A stretch of 64,000 nt of DNA from Acanthacorydalis orientalis (GCA_034766995.1 CM068313.1:37211996-37275995), one strand, 5' to 3'; shown: positions 1 to 12,394, counted from the stretch's first letter. The notes: generated from the letters alone by a model not told the origin. Made by a program: numbers and translations.

Positions 1-554
1 AAAGTAATAGCTAAAAATTTGAGTTTATCTTATAGTTTACGCATTTTAATGAATTAAAATTTTTAAAAATATTCCAAAACATCTTAGTTAGAAAGTTTAT
101 AAATTAAAAATAATTTTATTTAATACTTGGAACTCCACACAGTATTTAAAAAAATAATATCCGTAGACTCAACTTGTATATCGGTAACAATTCCTATAAA
201 TTATATATTGATACTACTTCAAGAAAAAAACTTATATGCATAAGTTCATATCATTGTCTTCAATAATAAATAGCAGGATTTATATGTTCATGCAATAGTT
301 TTAGGCAATTAATTATTATTATACACACATCCATGACACAGGATTCAAAATGTTAAGTATTTACGTTCTTGAAAGATTACAGCTATATAGTTTTGAATTA
401 TTGTGTTTATTTTTAGAAAAAATAATGAAGTGAAAAATTATTCGTCATGAAATTAAAAATTACTATGAATTCAATATTGATCTTGAGAATTTCCACTATC
501 ATAAAAATTTAAGTTGATTATATTTTCTGATCTCAAATAACATGATTATTAAAA

Positions 555-607
<53 letters not shown>

Positions 608-1182
608 AACGTCGTATGTAATTTAAAAAAATTAATATTGTTTATAAAAAAGAATAAATGTATGACGAGTCACAATACAGTCCTGTCAGTACGGTTAAAT
701 TCACTTTCACACACGAATTTTCCTCACTCCAAAAATCACACATTTTTTCTGATCAAGAATGTTCAATAAATAATTATTAATTATTGGTAGCTACTTACGC
801 GTATTTTGATTTTAATGCCGTTATCTTCAAAGCGCTAAAGCTCCTTTTTTCTAAATATACTATACCCTTAAAAAACGAACGAATGAAATTTCTAAATACT
901 TAATTTTTTCAACTGCCGATAAGAAATTTAATGTTTACTTTTATTAGCGTTCTGAGTATGATGACATCGTCTTAGACACACAACAACAACAATTAAAAAC
1001 GATTAATATTCATTTATTGAACTTTTTGATCTGAAACATGTTTGTGGGGTTGTGAAGAGAAAAGAATTTATCTCTGAAAATGTATGAAGAGTTGAGTATA
1101 CAAATAGTATTAGAGATTCTATAGCGCTTTAAGAATTATAGAATTCCGTGGGCAAGTTAAAAGAGGAAACATTGACTTAGAG
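1..1182. other. AT-rich stretch without recognisable gene
   Basis: No coding exon, RNA gene or mobile-element terminus was recognised. It contains a perfect (TA)n array at 556-603. It probably belongs to an intron of the MIF4G-domain gene whose last exon is at 3402-3623, because no earlier exon of that gene was found in the window; that placement is inference. Confidence 0.4.
556..603. repeat. (TA)n microsatellite, about 24 units
   Basis: Perfect alternating TA run of 48 bases, the first of roughly 55-60 such arrays in the window. Confidence 0.95.
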
Positions 1183-1378
1183 CAGTGCTCTTCAAACTGT
1201 GTTCCGCGGAACCCTGGAGTTCCACGAAACCTCTTCAGGGGTTCCGCGAGTCAAAGTCAAAATTCGATACAGTTTTCGAAGAAAAAACCCGAAAAGCTAA
1301 AATTTCAAAATAGTTAATTCATAATAATTCCTTTTATTTCTAGTCTAAGTCTTTTCTTTCTAAGTTTGAAGACCACTG
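1183..1378. mobile_element. hAT-like MITE with 8-bp target duplication
   Basis: A 196-bp element begins CAGTGCTCTTCAAACT and ends AGTTTGAAGACCACTG, an imperfect terminal inverted repeat of about 16 bp of the hAT/Charlie kind. It is flanked by a perfect 8-bp direct repeat ACTTAGAG (1175-1182 and 1379-1386), the target-site duplication length of hAT transposons. The interior has GC-richer, partly palindromic sequence around TTCCGCGGAACCC and no coding capacity, so it is non-autonomous. Confidence 0.8.
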
Positions 1379-1506
1379 ACTTAGAGCAATCTATATATAA
1401 CTTTTTGGTTCAGCATATGTTAGATATGGATAGTATTCTTCGTAAAATCAAAAATAGGTGCAGATATCTGAACTTTATAAGAATTTTTTAAAAAAATTTA
1501 AAGATA

Positions 1507-2768
1507 TGAGGTTGGCGTAAAAATAATTGCGTTTTTTTTTTCATTTTAAGTTTGGCGCCGATTTTTCTAGTAACCGTTATCTTTTATTATAGTCATTTGA
1601 TATATTATTGAAAACAATGAAATCAGCACTACTAATTTCAGCTTGTCTATTGTTTTCATTCTTTAGTATTGTTGGATATAATCTCTTAAATTAGTCATGG
1701 AGAAAGAAAACCCGTGCGATTTTGTTATATGAGTTTAAATTGGGAGGTAAAGAAATAGAAACTGCTCGAAATATCAAATTTTTTTTGGTGAAGAGTCAAT
1801 TAGTAAACGTACATCTCAATACTGGTTCCAAAAATTTCGTAATAGAAACGAAAGCTTTGATGATGAGGATGGTCGTGGACGTCCTTCAGCAATAGACGAT
1901 AATGGTTTAAGAATCATTATTGAAGGGAACTCATGTAAAACATCCCGAGAGATGACAAAAGAACTCAATGTTGATCATTCAACAGTTGTTCGACATTTGA
2001 GAAACAAAAAAGGTAGATAAATGGGTACCGTATGAAATAAACGAACGTCAAGCAATTCGGCGAAGTCTGCTCTGCGTTTCTTTTGCGTAACAGAAATGAG
2101 CTCTTTTTTGATCGAATTATCACATGTGATGAAAAGTGGATTCTCTATAACAATCGGAAACGTTCATCACAGTGGTTAGACGGAGGAGAAGCATCGAAAC
2201 AGTTTCCTAAACCGAAGCTTCATGAAAAAAAGATTATAGTCTGTTTGATGGTCGGTAAGTGATCATTCACTACAACTTCTTAAATCCTGGTGAAAAAATA
2301 ACAGTAGAAAAATATTATCAGGAAATTGAAAAAATCATGAGAAGTTGCATCGTTTACGGCCAGCATTAGTCAATCGAAGAGGATCAATTCTTCTACATAA
2401 CAACGCCCGACCACACGTTTCACAAATGACTGAAAAAATTAAATGAACTGGGTTATGAAACGTTACCTCACCCACCTTATTCTCCGGACCTGTCTCCGAC
2501 AGATTATATATTTTTTTAAACATTTGAGTAATTTCCTACGAGAGAAGGTTTTCAAAGGTCAAGCATTAGCTGAAAGCGCGTTCAATGAATTCTTTAAATC
2601 CACGACTCCAGAATTCTATCTTGTAGGAATAAACAAACTTGTTTCCCGCTGAGAAAAATGTGTGCAGTGCAATGGTCTTTATTTTGATTCATAAATATAA
2701 TTTTTAACTGACATATGCGTCTTTATACACGGCACGTAAAAACCGCAATTATTTTTATACCAACCTAA
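1507..2768 (+). mobile_element. mariner element, cecropia/Hsmar1-like, decayed
   Basis: A 1262-bp Tc1/mariner element bounded by TA dinucleotides (1505-1506, 2769-2770). Its ends are TGAGGTTGGCGTAAAAATAA and, in reverse complement, TTAGGTTGGTATAAAAATAA, close to the Hsmar1/cecropia-type mariner terminus. It encloses a transposase relic. It is the same length as, and clearly homologous to, the element at 25616-26877, and a 227-bp deletion derivative lies at 16329-16555. Confidence 0.9.
1696..2694 (+). pseudogene. mariner transposase pseudogene
   Basis: The relic begins at an ATG (MEKENPC...) and continues, after frameshifts, through YEFKLGG, the helix-turn-helix part (QYWFQKFRNRNESFDDEDG, GRGRPSAIDD) and VDHSTVVRHL. 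It ends with FLREKVFKGQ and the C-terminal EFYLVGINKLVSR. An early stop follows a shift near 1715, a base is missing in the run near 1783-1790, and further breaks follow 2020. Mariner transposases cut and paste DNA at TA sites using a DD34D catalytic triad; this copy cannot make the enzyme. Confidence 0.85.
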
Positions 2769-2861
2769 TAGATACAACCATGAGTGCTTAGATTGTGTTT
2801 TACCAGATTGATCAATAGTATAATTTCAGTAAATTGCAGATACGCCTACTAGCTTTAGTAT

Positions 2862-2863
<2 letters not shown>

Positions 2864-2912
<49 letters not shown>

Positions 2913-2914
2913 CT

Positions 2915-2978
<64 letters not shown>
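2864..2978. repeat. (TA)n array with TAC/ACAT interruptions
   Basis: TA array of about 115 bp interrupted by TATG and a short ACATACATAC stretch near 2912-2927. Confidence 0.9.
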
Positions 2979-2981
<3 letters not shown>

Positions 2982-3228
2982 AATTATGATGTATTCATCT
3001 CGGAAACATAATATTTACAGACGCACATTTAAATGAAAGACAAATGAGAATGATATTTTTTATCTCCAGTGAGCGAATAAATGAAAAATGTTTTGAGTTT
3101 GTTGTTCTACCGAACAGATTTTGTTATTTACTTTCTTAAATAATTAAAAATAGAATAGCTTATATACGATCCGTTAATATTTTACTATACTACACAAAAT
3201 AATTTAATATACAGTTTATGTTTATAGG

Positions 3229-3229
3229 C

Positions 3230-3304
<75 letters not shown>

Positions 3305-3308
3305 CATA
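3229..3308. repeat. (TA)n array
   Basis: TA array with single C and G interruptions, about 95 bp upstream of the acceptor of the exon at 3402. It produces an Ile-Tyr open frame on the minus strand that is not a gene. Confidence 0.9.
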
Positions 3309-3401
3309 TCTGTGTGTGCCTGCATGCATTCAAAAAGTATATAGATAACGTATAACCGAGTAATAATCCAAAGAATTGATTGCAACGTCATTGTTTTTCA
3401 G

Positions 3402-3623
3402 ACGGAATGTTTATTTTTTGTACTTACATCGATTGGCCGAGACTTGGAGTCAGAATTACCTGCGCAATTGGATTCATTATTAGAATCCGTTCGTGATGGA
3501 TTTTTAGCAAGTACAGCTGTACCACAAATTAGAAAAACCCTATTACAACTCATAGAACTGAAAGCGTCAAATTGGCAGCTTCCCGGATCGACAGTATTGT
3601 ACTATTACCCGAAAATGAAATGA
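3402..3623 (+). CDS. MIF4G-domain protein (MIF4GD-like), last coding exon
   Basis: A polypyrimidine tract plus TTTTTCAG acceptor precedes a 74-codon open frame ending in TGA. It starts [20 protein letters not shown], continues with [13 protein letters not shown] and [16 protein letters not shown], and ends YYYPKMK. This matches the C-terminal helices of MIF4GD/SLIP1-type proteins (pattern RDGFL ... LLEIIEF-A-GW ... YYY), which bind translation or histone-mRNA factors through a HEAT-like MIF4G fold. Upstream exons were not found between 1 and 3400, so they probably lie left of the window, with the hAT MITE and the mariner inside the intron. CTIF or PAIP1 relatives are alternatives. The assignment rests on motif memory, not a search. 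Confidence 0.68.
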   Translation, partial: TECLFFVLTSIGRDLESELPAQLDSLLESVRDGFLASTAVPQIRKTLLQLIELKASNWQLPGSTVLYYYPKMK

Positions 3624-4585
3624 TACAAAATCATCAAGGAAGAAAACCCTTTCGATTAAATATATTTGACTGTCTTTTGAAGAGATTGAAGGAAAAAAAA
3701 ACTGAGCAATATACACATTACTGATTAGTCAATTATTTATATTTATATATAGCATACGACGTATTTACAAAGAGAATATTCTTTTTTTACAATTCCAGTT
3801 ATATAATTTATAACTGCTAGTTGTAAATTACATAACAGATATAAATTGTAGTACCGTAGATTAGTGAAATATTAGGTAGTAATAAAAAAAGTTATATGGA
3901 AAAAATTATTTTGTTATGCAGAAAAAGTACGTAAATTTTAAGAATAAATCTAAGTATTTTCGCATTTTTGTAAATGCAGTTAATTTTTTTATATATGAAC
4001 AGCTTATAAAAGTATTCACTGATTAACACTCTACTCTATCATGGATATTGGTACACTATTAAACTATCTTTTGAAAGTATATGTGTTTCAATTTTCTTTT
4101 TTAAATTTTATTCATACGAGAAATATATTCTAGCGAACGTTCATACGATTGACGAATCTCTAAAAACGTTATCAAGGAATCGACAATGAAAATTTGGTTA
4201 TTTGTAATTTCATAGATTAGAAAATGACACTTTTCGAAGATTACATGATCTGTTTTTTTTTCAAATACCTAAAATATTTTTGATGTGTTGTTTATGTGTG
4301 ATAATAAACAATTTCAATCATTTAGTTTTTATATTACTGAACACATGTTTTGTTATTTATTTTGTGATTTGTTACAATATACATATTAAGTAAATATCTT
4401 TTATTTCGATCCGGTTTGTTATTATTTTCAAAAACAATTCAAATTTATGACAGGAATTTAGAAAGAAGATTTATTTGAAATGAATTCATTATTAATCCAA
4501 ATAAGTAAGTATACAAGAAAAATATTCTTAAATGGTAAGTAAGTACAGTGGTGATGCTGCAATATATTGTCAAATGTTGAAGATA

Positions 4586-4631
<46 letters not shown>

Positions 4632-4682
4632 TATATAATAATAAATACACTTGTCAGTAAATTTACAATTTAATTATATTTT
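3624..4682. other. intergenic spacer between convergent genes
   Basis: No gene was recognised. It holds the probable 3' UTRs of the MIF4G-domain gene (plus) and nucleosidase copy A (minus) and a (TA)n array at 4588-4625. Confidence 0.4.
3881..3886 (+). terminator. candidate poly(A) signal of MIF4G-domain gene
   Basis: AATAAA 258 bases after the stop codon, the first canonical hexamer downstream of it that I noticed in this orientation. In such AT-rich DNA the motif is common, so this is only a candidate. Confidence 0.35.
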
Positions 4683-4688
4683 TTTATT
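4683..4688 (-). terminator. candidate poly(A) signal, nucleosidase copy A
   Basis: TTTATT on the plus strand (AATAAA on the coding strand), about 107 bases past the stop at 4795. Confidence 0.35.
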
Positions 4689-4794
4689 TGCGAAATATCA
4701 TTAATATAAGATAGTTAATATTAGGTATATACTTGGGGGACAATCGGTAAAACAGTCAATTAAATATCCAATGTTCATTACCTTTGTCTATTAC

Positions 4795-5803
4795 TTAATT
4801 CGAAAAAGTATACACAAGAAAGTTCTTGAATTTATGTGTATCTATTTTATCAATTAAAATTACATTTTTATAATTTCCCAATATATCTGTCCAATCCACT
4901 GCCAAGCTTCCTCTAAGCTCTCCCTGAAGTACAGGCATCACGTTCAACCTTTCAATTTTTGAAATGAGCGATGGCTCTAAGTACGCTGCCATTAACAATC
5001 CATCTGACGGAACCCACGTCTTCGATTTATTCAATGAAATTTCCTCTATGTCATTAAAAAAATCAATAATAGGGCTATTTATCTTTCCGAATACATTTTT
5101 TCTCCAATTCTGAAAATAATACAACGATACAGATGAAAGTGGTATACTATAAATGTTTATATTATCACTGGATAACAATATTTGTGAAAATCGACGCAAC
5201 AATTATATAATTTAGTTAGCAATTAATGATCTGAGTAAATGATAAAATAGTACAACACACCATATCTATTACGTTTGATATTACAGTTTCCCATGGTAAA
5301 AGAACTATAGGATTAATCTGATCGCTTCTAGTGTCATTGAATACAATAAATGTGGATTCTGGATCAGTGAAGACATTAAATTCTACACCCGGTGATCGAT
5401 TTCCAACGGCTTTAACGCTACCACCCATTACATATAAATCTTTAAGATCTAATCGAAATTTAGGATACAATCTTGAAGCTAGCGCAATATTCGTTAGTGG
5501 TCCAAGAGCTACTATTGATATTTTACCTTAAAAAAAAGTTAAATATTATAATATCAGCATATTTTCAGAATGATATTAAATAGAACTTTTTCAGTTGAAC
5601 ATTTTAAAGAATCTTAATTTTAGAATAAAGTTTTTATGGTAAATGATAAAATATAATTGCAATTATTATCAGTCCAGTGTTGCATTATTAATATTTTACT
5701 AATTATTTTACCACGCTGAGAAAAAATGGTAGAAACAAGCAATTTTATCAAGCAAATACTTGTTTTTTTTCTAACTAAATGAAATGGTACAAAATAAAAA
5801 ATA

Positions 5804-5858
<55 letters not shown>

Positions 5859-6169
5859 TATAGAATAAACTACATTCAACAGACAAAAACTGTACAAATT
5901 ACCAGGATTTTGACGAACGATTCGAACCATTGCTTGCACTGCATGCTCTTTTTGTGCGTTTTGTACGGATGGTGGATTTTCGAAATCCACATCACCAAAT
6001 CCGTCCCTTCCATAGAAGTAGTCTGTTTCCGGTGTGATGATCAATGAACGATCTGCACCAACATATACTGGAATCTGTGAATATTCTATTGGTTTAATTT
6101 ACACATTTATTTTTATTAAAACAATATTAAGATTGAAATTTATTAAATTTGCAAAGTAATCGATATATT

Positions 6170-6210
<41 letters not shown>

Positions 6211-7477
6211 GAACTATTTTTTACAAATCCAATGCAAGATATATCAGTTGCACAATTCTATGCATGTTACAATATAACAATTATATTTTTCAACATTTTT
6301 ATAAATATTGTAGAACTACATAAACTTTCAATTACACTATAATTCGTTTTTTAATTTATTACCCAGTATAAAATAAAATATATACAAAGTAAATATCAGT
6401 ATCTAAATAAATATTCTGTTACATATATATATATATATATATATATATGTAACTGTATACAAAATTATGTATTTACTCGTATATGTATTGACAGAACTTT
6501 CAACCTGTGATAATTTAAATTTAACACACTTTAATGACAAATAATTTATATATAAAATTCGATAGAAAAAAATTCTACTAAAAATATTTATGTGTCAACA
6601 TTTATAGGCCTATGACAAAGATTACATTCTGGAACAAATCAATTCATTTAATTAAAAAAAACAATATGAATGAAAATATTAATCAAATTCAAAAAATATC
6701 ATTTATTTATATATTTGCAAATGTTTTAAACTTGGAGCTAGATCAAAAATATTGAGAGCGTAATTTGAAACAAATATTTATCATTTCAACGATATTATAA
6801 GATTATAAAATTAATAATTACCTGTAGCAACACATTTAAACAATTTTCTTACTATTTTGATTCATACAATCAATGACAATACAATTAACCATCATTTTAG
6901 TTATTAATTAACTTCAAATTTATAACATAAATCAATAAAAAACAGCATAAAACAATATTAACTAAACAAAGTTTTTAAAAATAAATGTTAATAATAAATT
7001 TTTAAAAAAAAATTCGATGAGAGCGCGGAATTTGACAACATGATAATAACAGCTTGTGAATCCAATTCAAATATATATAAAATATAGGCAATCCCTTCGC
7101 CTATATTTGACTTGTTTGGGTTTTATAAATTACCCACATTTATATAATAGAACCTGCAAAATACAACAGAGACAACGCACAATGTAACACAAGCATGTAC
7201 ATGGGTAATATGCGTACAGAACATTCACTCACAAAAGACATTGTGTATACAAATGTACATAAATCAAATATCTAAAAAGGAAATTATCTGCCATCTGTAT
7301 TATACATATTCTGACTAAAATACATTATATAACCAATATCATATTAACATTTATCGATATTGATGCATCTGTCTATGGTGTGAGGAATAACTCTGATATA
7401 ATTTAAGCTTATAACGATTATTTAAATGTATATTTTAAATGAGTTTTATTTTATAAACGATTACATTACAAATAGTG

Positions 7478-7534
<57 letters not shown>

Positions 7535-8262
7535 ATGTATATATATATATAACAATTATAAGATTCCAATCAAAAAATTGGCCTAAACACGAACCACGTA
7601 AAAACAAAAGTATTGTTCAATGCGTTTGTCTGCCTGAAGAAAATTGAAACAAAAAGAACGAAAATAGAAGAAGTTACGAAGTATGTCTATCTAGGCCAGC
7701 TTATAATCAAAGATGAATCATTCATTGAAGAAGTAAATAGGAGAATAAAAATAGGATGGGATGCATTTGGACTAAAAGCTTCGAAATCAACAATTCCACT
7801 CGTTTTGAAGAAAAAGTATTTGATCAATGTATACTACCAGTCCTTACCTACGGCAGCGAAAAATGGATGCTTAACGCCAAAATCATTTAGACTCCGAACA
7901 TTACAGAGAAGTATGGAAAGATGTATGTTAGGAATAACAAGAAGAGATAGGAAAAGAATAGAATGGATACGAAAACAGGCCGGTGTCACAGATGTAATAG
8001 GAAGAGTAAAGAGTATCGAATGGAAACGGGATGGACACGTTGCAAGAATAGAAGACAACCGATGGACAACAAAAATTATTAACTGAAAATAAAGGAATTT
8101 AAAAAGACCATGAAAGAGACAAATGAACAGACATATAAGGATTTCTTAGGATAAAAATTTTATTGGAAACCAGTGGAAAATAGAAGCATTTAATCGTACA
8201 AAATGGAAAATCATGGGTCTCTTTATCCAGCAGTGAATTGACGGAGATTGCTGCTGCTGTTG

Positions 8263-8306
<44 letters not shown>

Positions 8307-9652
8307 GGCTACTAGCCAAGGGGATCAGGGAGGAGAAATCCCCCCTGGTTGCTCAGTTTGCTCTCCTTAAGAAAATCTCTGATTTTTTGGGAGATTTCAA
8401 AATCATGTAGAATCATTGGAAGGATCTTCCTAATGAGTCTACCTTGATGATTAAAAACGTTTCTACGCGCAAAAAAATCGATTCTATGAGCGCGTTTCCA
8501 CCGACAGCACGGAAATTACAATTATATTAAATTAATATCGAGAAGAACTTCTTTGTTATTTTAAAAACTTGTAATTTGTTTTAATAAATTATTGCGTTTT
8601 AATAACTTGACTAATTACATAATATGAATTATGTAACTTTTAAATAATAACATTTTCCAAAATAGATGTTTTTTTTCATATAGATTTGGTTCTAGATACG
8701 AGGTTAAACAATTTCGACATAAAAAAAAATTCCCCGCCTCTATTATGACGGTCTGGCTACGGGCCCGTATATGCACATGCACATGAAATGAATTTATAAT
8801 TAAATTTTACTTACATGTTCCGCATTTAGTACACGAAGTGTTTTCAAGACATTGACGATCACATTTCTTAATTGTGTATTCCCTGCAACGCACGTAATGG
8901 CAACTATTTCAATATCTGTATTTTGTATTGAACTTAGATATGCTAACATAACAGCGAATGCATCGTCAACTCCTGCATCAGCATCAATTATAATTTTCTT
9001 CGATTTTTGCATTGATACACTGTTCATTTTTTTGTTTGAAGGCATGCCACTAAAATAATTTATATTTAATAATAAAAATTAATATTAATTTTAATAGATT
9101 TATTATGTTAATCGATAATAGATGTGCGTATTAATTATATATATATACACTCAACAAAACAAATAATAGCATGAAAAAGTATGTGGTATAATTACTTCGT
9201 TATTTCATGAAAATATATAGTTTTACATAAATATACATTTTAATATATAAAAGTGAAAATTTACACATACTACTGCTAATAAAACCGTATGAAAATATGT
9301 ATTATATTTTTTTGATTATTAAAAATAAAATGAGACCTAATAAAACTAACAAATGATTGAACAATACAAGAGGATATAAAATTTATAATTACGCAGGGTG
9401 TTAGTATGATTATTAAAGTTTAAATTTCTTTAGAAGAGTTTTTCAAATTGTTTTATTGAGAAAGATATATAAAATAGACATGTTAAATTATTGTATTTGT
9501 AGAAGAGAAGAGTATATGAAATATATTAAAGTATATGAAATATATTACAATAAAAAAGGTTTAAAAAAGTAGATACGACTACATAAATAATATAATTACC
9601 TGGACACCAAAACACAAATTACTATAAAAACATAATTTCTTAAAATTCGCAT
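4795..9652 (-). CDS. secreted nucleoside hydrolase, copy A
   Basis: Predicted secreted inosine-uridine-type nucleoside hydrolase, which cleaves the N-glycosidic bond of ribonucleosides to base plus ribose. Five exons join with GT-AG signals: 9652-9600, 9049-8815, 6074-5903, 5526-5261, 5109-4795 (1041 nt, 346 residues; intron phases 2,0,1,0). The short first exon encodes a signal peptide (MRILRNYVFIVICVLVS). Exon 2 has the calcium/ribose motif IIIDADAGVDDAFA and CVAGNTQ with the conserved Asn; exon 4 has [18 protein letters not shown] and the ribose-binding EFNVFTDPES. In exon 5 the usual His-Asp pair is Ser-Asp (WVPSDGLL). Secreted members act in insect saliva or gut; the role here is unknown. 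Intron 2 (2.7 kb) carries an RTE fragment and a 9-bp-TSD element. Copy B at 15457-22408 is its tandem paralogue. An internal ATG at 9045 could start a cytosolic form, but the in-frame signal-peptide exon favours 9652. Confidence 0.86.
5811..5854. repeat. (TA)n array in nucleosidase A intron
   Basis: Perfect TA run in the intron between exons 3 and 4 of copy A. Further arrays at 6174-6207 and 6423-6448 lie in intron 2. Confidence 0.9.
7478..7551. repeat. compound (CT)n-(AT)n-(GT)n microsatellite
   Basis: Runs of CT, then AT, then GT, then AT follow one another without spacer, immediately upstream of the RTE fragment in intron 2 of nucleosidase copy A. Confidence 0.95.
7560..8301 (+). mobile_element. 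5'-truncated RTE-type non-LTR retrotransposon
   Basis: A frame at about 7582-8083 shows the C-terminal end of an RTE-type reverse transcriptase: KTKVLFNAFV, IEEVTKYVYLGQLI, RRIKIGWDAFG, LQRSMERCMLGITRRDRKR, GRVKSIEWKRDGHVARIEDN and RWTTKII. The start is truncated, frames shift near the YQSLPTAAKNG segment, and a stop follows RWTTKIIN. The 3' part (FNRTKWKIMG, FIQQ in broken frame) ends in a (TA)n tail at 8266-8301. It is an inactive copy in the sense direction of the plus strand, lying antisense in intron 2 of nucleosidase copy A. Its 3' end is homologous to the fragment at 24990-25221. Confidence 0.85.
8306..8767. mobile_element. non-autonomous DNA element with 9-bp target duplication
   Basis: A 462-bp GC-richer segment flanked by identical 9-bp repeats TATATGCAC (8297-8305 and 8768-8776). 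The ends AGGCTACTAGCCAAG and, reverse complement of the other end, CGGGCCCGTAGCCAG share an imperfect inverted core (GGC...TAGCCA). It has no coding capacity. A 9-bp duplication fits Mutator-like elements among others, but the superfamily is not established. It lies directly against the (TA)n tail of the RTE copy in intron 2 of nucleosidase copy A. Confidence 0.6.
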
Positions 9653-10170
9653 TGTCACTGATGTGCAAATCTAATACAATTTTTATACACCTGTGCCGGA
9701 TTTTTGTTAAAGTCGAACTGAATAAAAGTCTGCTAGTTTTGTTTATCTTATAGAAAAGAATATAACTATACATTTATAACTTAATTGTATCCATAATTTT
9801 ATATCACAATAATTAGCGATATTGAGCAATGTGGTTTTAAATTAATCTTGTGAAAGAAATAAATATTTGATAAATAGTAATTTAGTCAGTATTATCAACA
9901 TTATATTAATTTGGGTTTCACAAAATTCTATTATTAAATTTATACAAGAAGATTTATTCATTATTTGTTTTAAAAAAAGTATACCAAGTTTTTTTGGAGA
10001 TTCATAATATTTAGATATGAGACTCTTCAAAAGTAAAATGTCAGTTGCTTAATATATATTCGATTTTGTGAAAAAGTTATGTCTGTATTAACATTCTGCG
10101 AAGGTTAATTATTTAATAACACTGATTATTTATTTTTCAGTTGAACATTATTATTCTGTTGAAATATGGG

Positions 10171-10216
<46 letters not shown>

Positions 10217-10608
10217 GTGTGTATGTGTTAATTTTATTACAATATCATGACGATGCCTTCCAAAATTATGATCAATATTTGTCTAAACAAGTTTATAAAG
10301 AAACAAGTTTTTATGTAGTAAATGATGTAGGAAATTATAATTAATTATTTATTTGTAGAATTAATTTGTATTTATAGGTTCTATCACTTGCTTATAAAAT
10401 CATTAATAATATCAACATTACATTTTAGTCGGTTACTAAATTAGATTTTTTTTAAAATATTAACGATAATTACAACATCTAATCCTTCAATGTCGTTCAG
10501 TTATAATGTTTAATAATTATATCACTAAATATTTATATAAAATTCTTTTATATTCTTTCACGAAATCTATTATAGAAAAAACTTTTTGTTTACATAACAC
10601 ACACACAC

Positions 10609-10645
<37 letters not shown>

Positions 10646-11183
10646 GCAATAATATGAACAGAATGAAATTAAGTCTGCCGATATTTTCTATAATCTAAAA
10701 TATATAAATATAGCATAATTCGTTTATAAGTATTTCAGCTATAATAATTTGGAATAGAAAGATAAATTCAATTATAAACCTGTATTTCAAGCGTCTTTCC
10801 ATAAAGGAATTTCGTTTATAAAGAAAAAAAATATGATTTAAAGTTACAATCTCAAAACCTATCTAGAAAGCTATAACTGGTTGATAATAGATATAATCAC
10901 ATAACGAGTGGAATGTATAAGTTAATTTTTTTTATAAAAAAACTAGTATCGTCAGTCATTACACAGGAATTACTTATATTGTGTTTGAATCAATTTCATT
11001 TCCGCATCATTTGAACGTAACTATTGAGATGGTTTTTAGTATAACAGTAATTTTTTATGAATTATCGTTACATAAAATATTAAATACGTTCAACATAAAA
11101 TAAGTAAAAATATTGTACAAAGTAAGCTCGAGTATCTCATTAATTTTGTTATGCATGTAGTTTCTTCTAATAAATATATTATA
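9653..11183. other. upstream region of nucleosidase copy A
   Basis: No gene was recognised. It should contain the promoter of copy A (read leftward from about 9.7 kb); no clear TATA or initiator could be fixed. (TA)n arrays are at 10174-10215 and, preceded by a short CA run, at 10612-10641. Confidence 0.35.
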
Positions 11184-11444
11184 GGAGGGTGATTTGAAAA
11201 GTTCGCGGCTTAACATATAAGTGGCGGTAATATTTTTAATAATTGAGGCGCATTACAAAGCGATATCTATCTTGTACATCTTAAAGTCTATAATTAATGT
11301 GTCAAGCAGTTTGTTACAAACATCAATTTAAATAAAGCTCTTTTTGTGCCGTTGTTGAAATTGATAAAGTTGAAAATCGCGCAGTGATAAAGTTTTCTGT
11401 CAAAAAAAGCATTTGTCAAGAGCAGTCAAGAGGCTAGACTGATC

Positions 11445-11860
11445 GTGACTGTGGGAACGTTACTGCGCACAGCAGCGAGACGCTGTATCGTCTCCACCGA
11501 TCAGTTAAGGTCGGGTGCGAACGCGGATCCGTCGTGAGGAGCGTCCGAGGCGTGAGGAGCGTTCGCCATAGAGGTCGAACCACCGGATAGGAGAGAGAGT
11601 GCTAAACTTGGAAGCTGTAGGGACGTTACTACCCACAGCAGCGAGACGTTGTACTGTCTCCTCCAAGTCGCGTAAGCTCGGATGCCGTCACGGATCCGTA
11701 GATCCGTGAGGAGCGTCGGTGTTACAGACCGAATCACCAGAGATGAAGACCGACTATCACTCAGTGGCTGTGGGAACGATGCCACCCACATCAGATAGAG
11801 TAGTGAGAAGCTTTCGCCATACAGAGCGAACCACCAGTCTTAAAGAAAACCACATGTGTA
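11445..11860. repeat. degenerate triplicated unit inside the mariner insert
   Basis: A block beginning GTGGGAACGTTACTGCGCAC near 11451 recurs near 11615 (GTAGGGACGTTACTACCCAC) and again near 11769 (GTGGGAACGATGCCACCCAC). Each is followed by related GGATCCGT, GAGGAGCGT or CGCCATA...GCGAACCACC segments. The period is about 155-165 bp. Base composition is much richer in GC than the surroundings, which suggests foreign origin. Confidence 0.7.
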
Positions 11861-12394
11861 ACTTAAAATCGTACGTAACACCTCGAGACAGACACATAAC
11901 AAAGATATGCTTACTGTATGTGAGTCGGAAGTCGACTGCCTTAGGTAAAAATCAAATCAAATAAATAGAAATTTATTGACATCAATCTTAATACAAACTA
12001 TATACAAATTGTAATGTGTCTGTGTGGTGTAGCGTTGTTGTCCCGCGCTGTGACGCTAACCGCTTACGATCGGGGTTTGTGTGTCGTGATGTTGCAAGTT
12101 TTATTATTGTTAAGCAAGTTTTTATGCCCGGAAATTTGACTGCCTTAGGTCGCTATCTTCCCGGTTTATATACTCACGGAAAGGTGTGGGCCTAAGCGAA
12201 ACAGGTCTATGAGCGCGTGTCAAAGCTCCTTTGTTCCGTCTAAAGCGTGCGATCGGTATTTATTGTTTTGTTGATATATACAATATTTGTTTACAACAAT
12301 AAAAATAATTTATACAATAACAAACGAATAAAATAATAAATTACGATAATCAAAACTACAATGCATTAATCAAGTATAGCGCACTAATTTATAA

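Noticed and set aside
11501..11791. 96-codon minus-strand frame in the GC-rich insert
   Set aside because: It lies in a degenerate tandem repeat, where GC richness lowers stop frequency. There is no domain.
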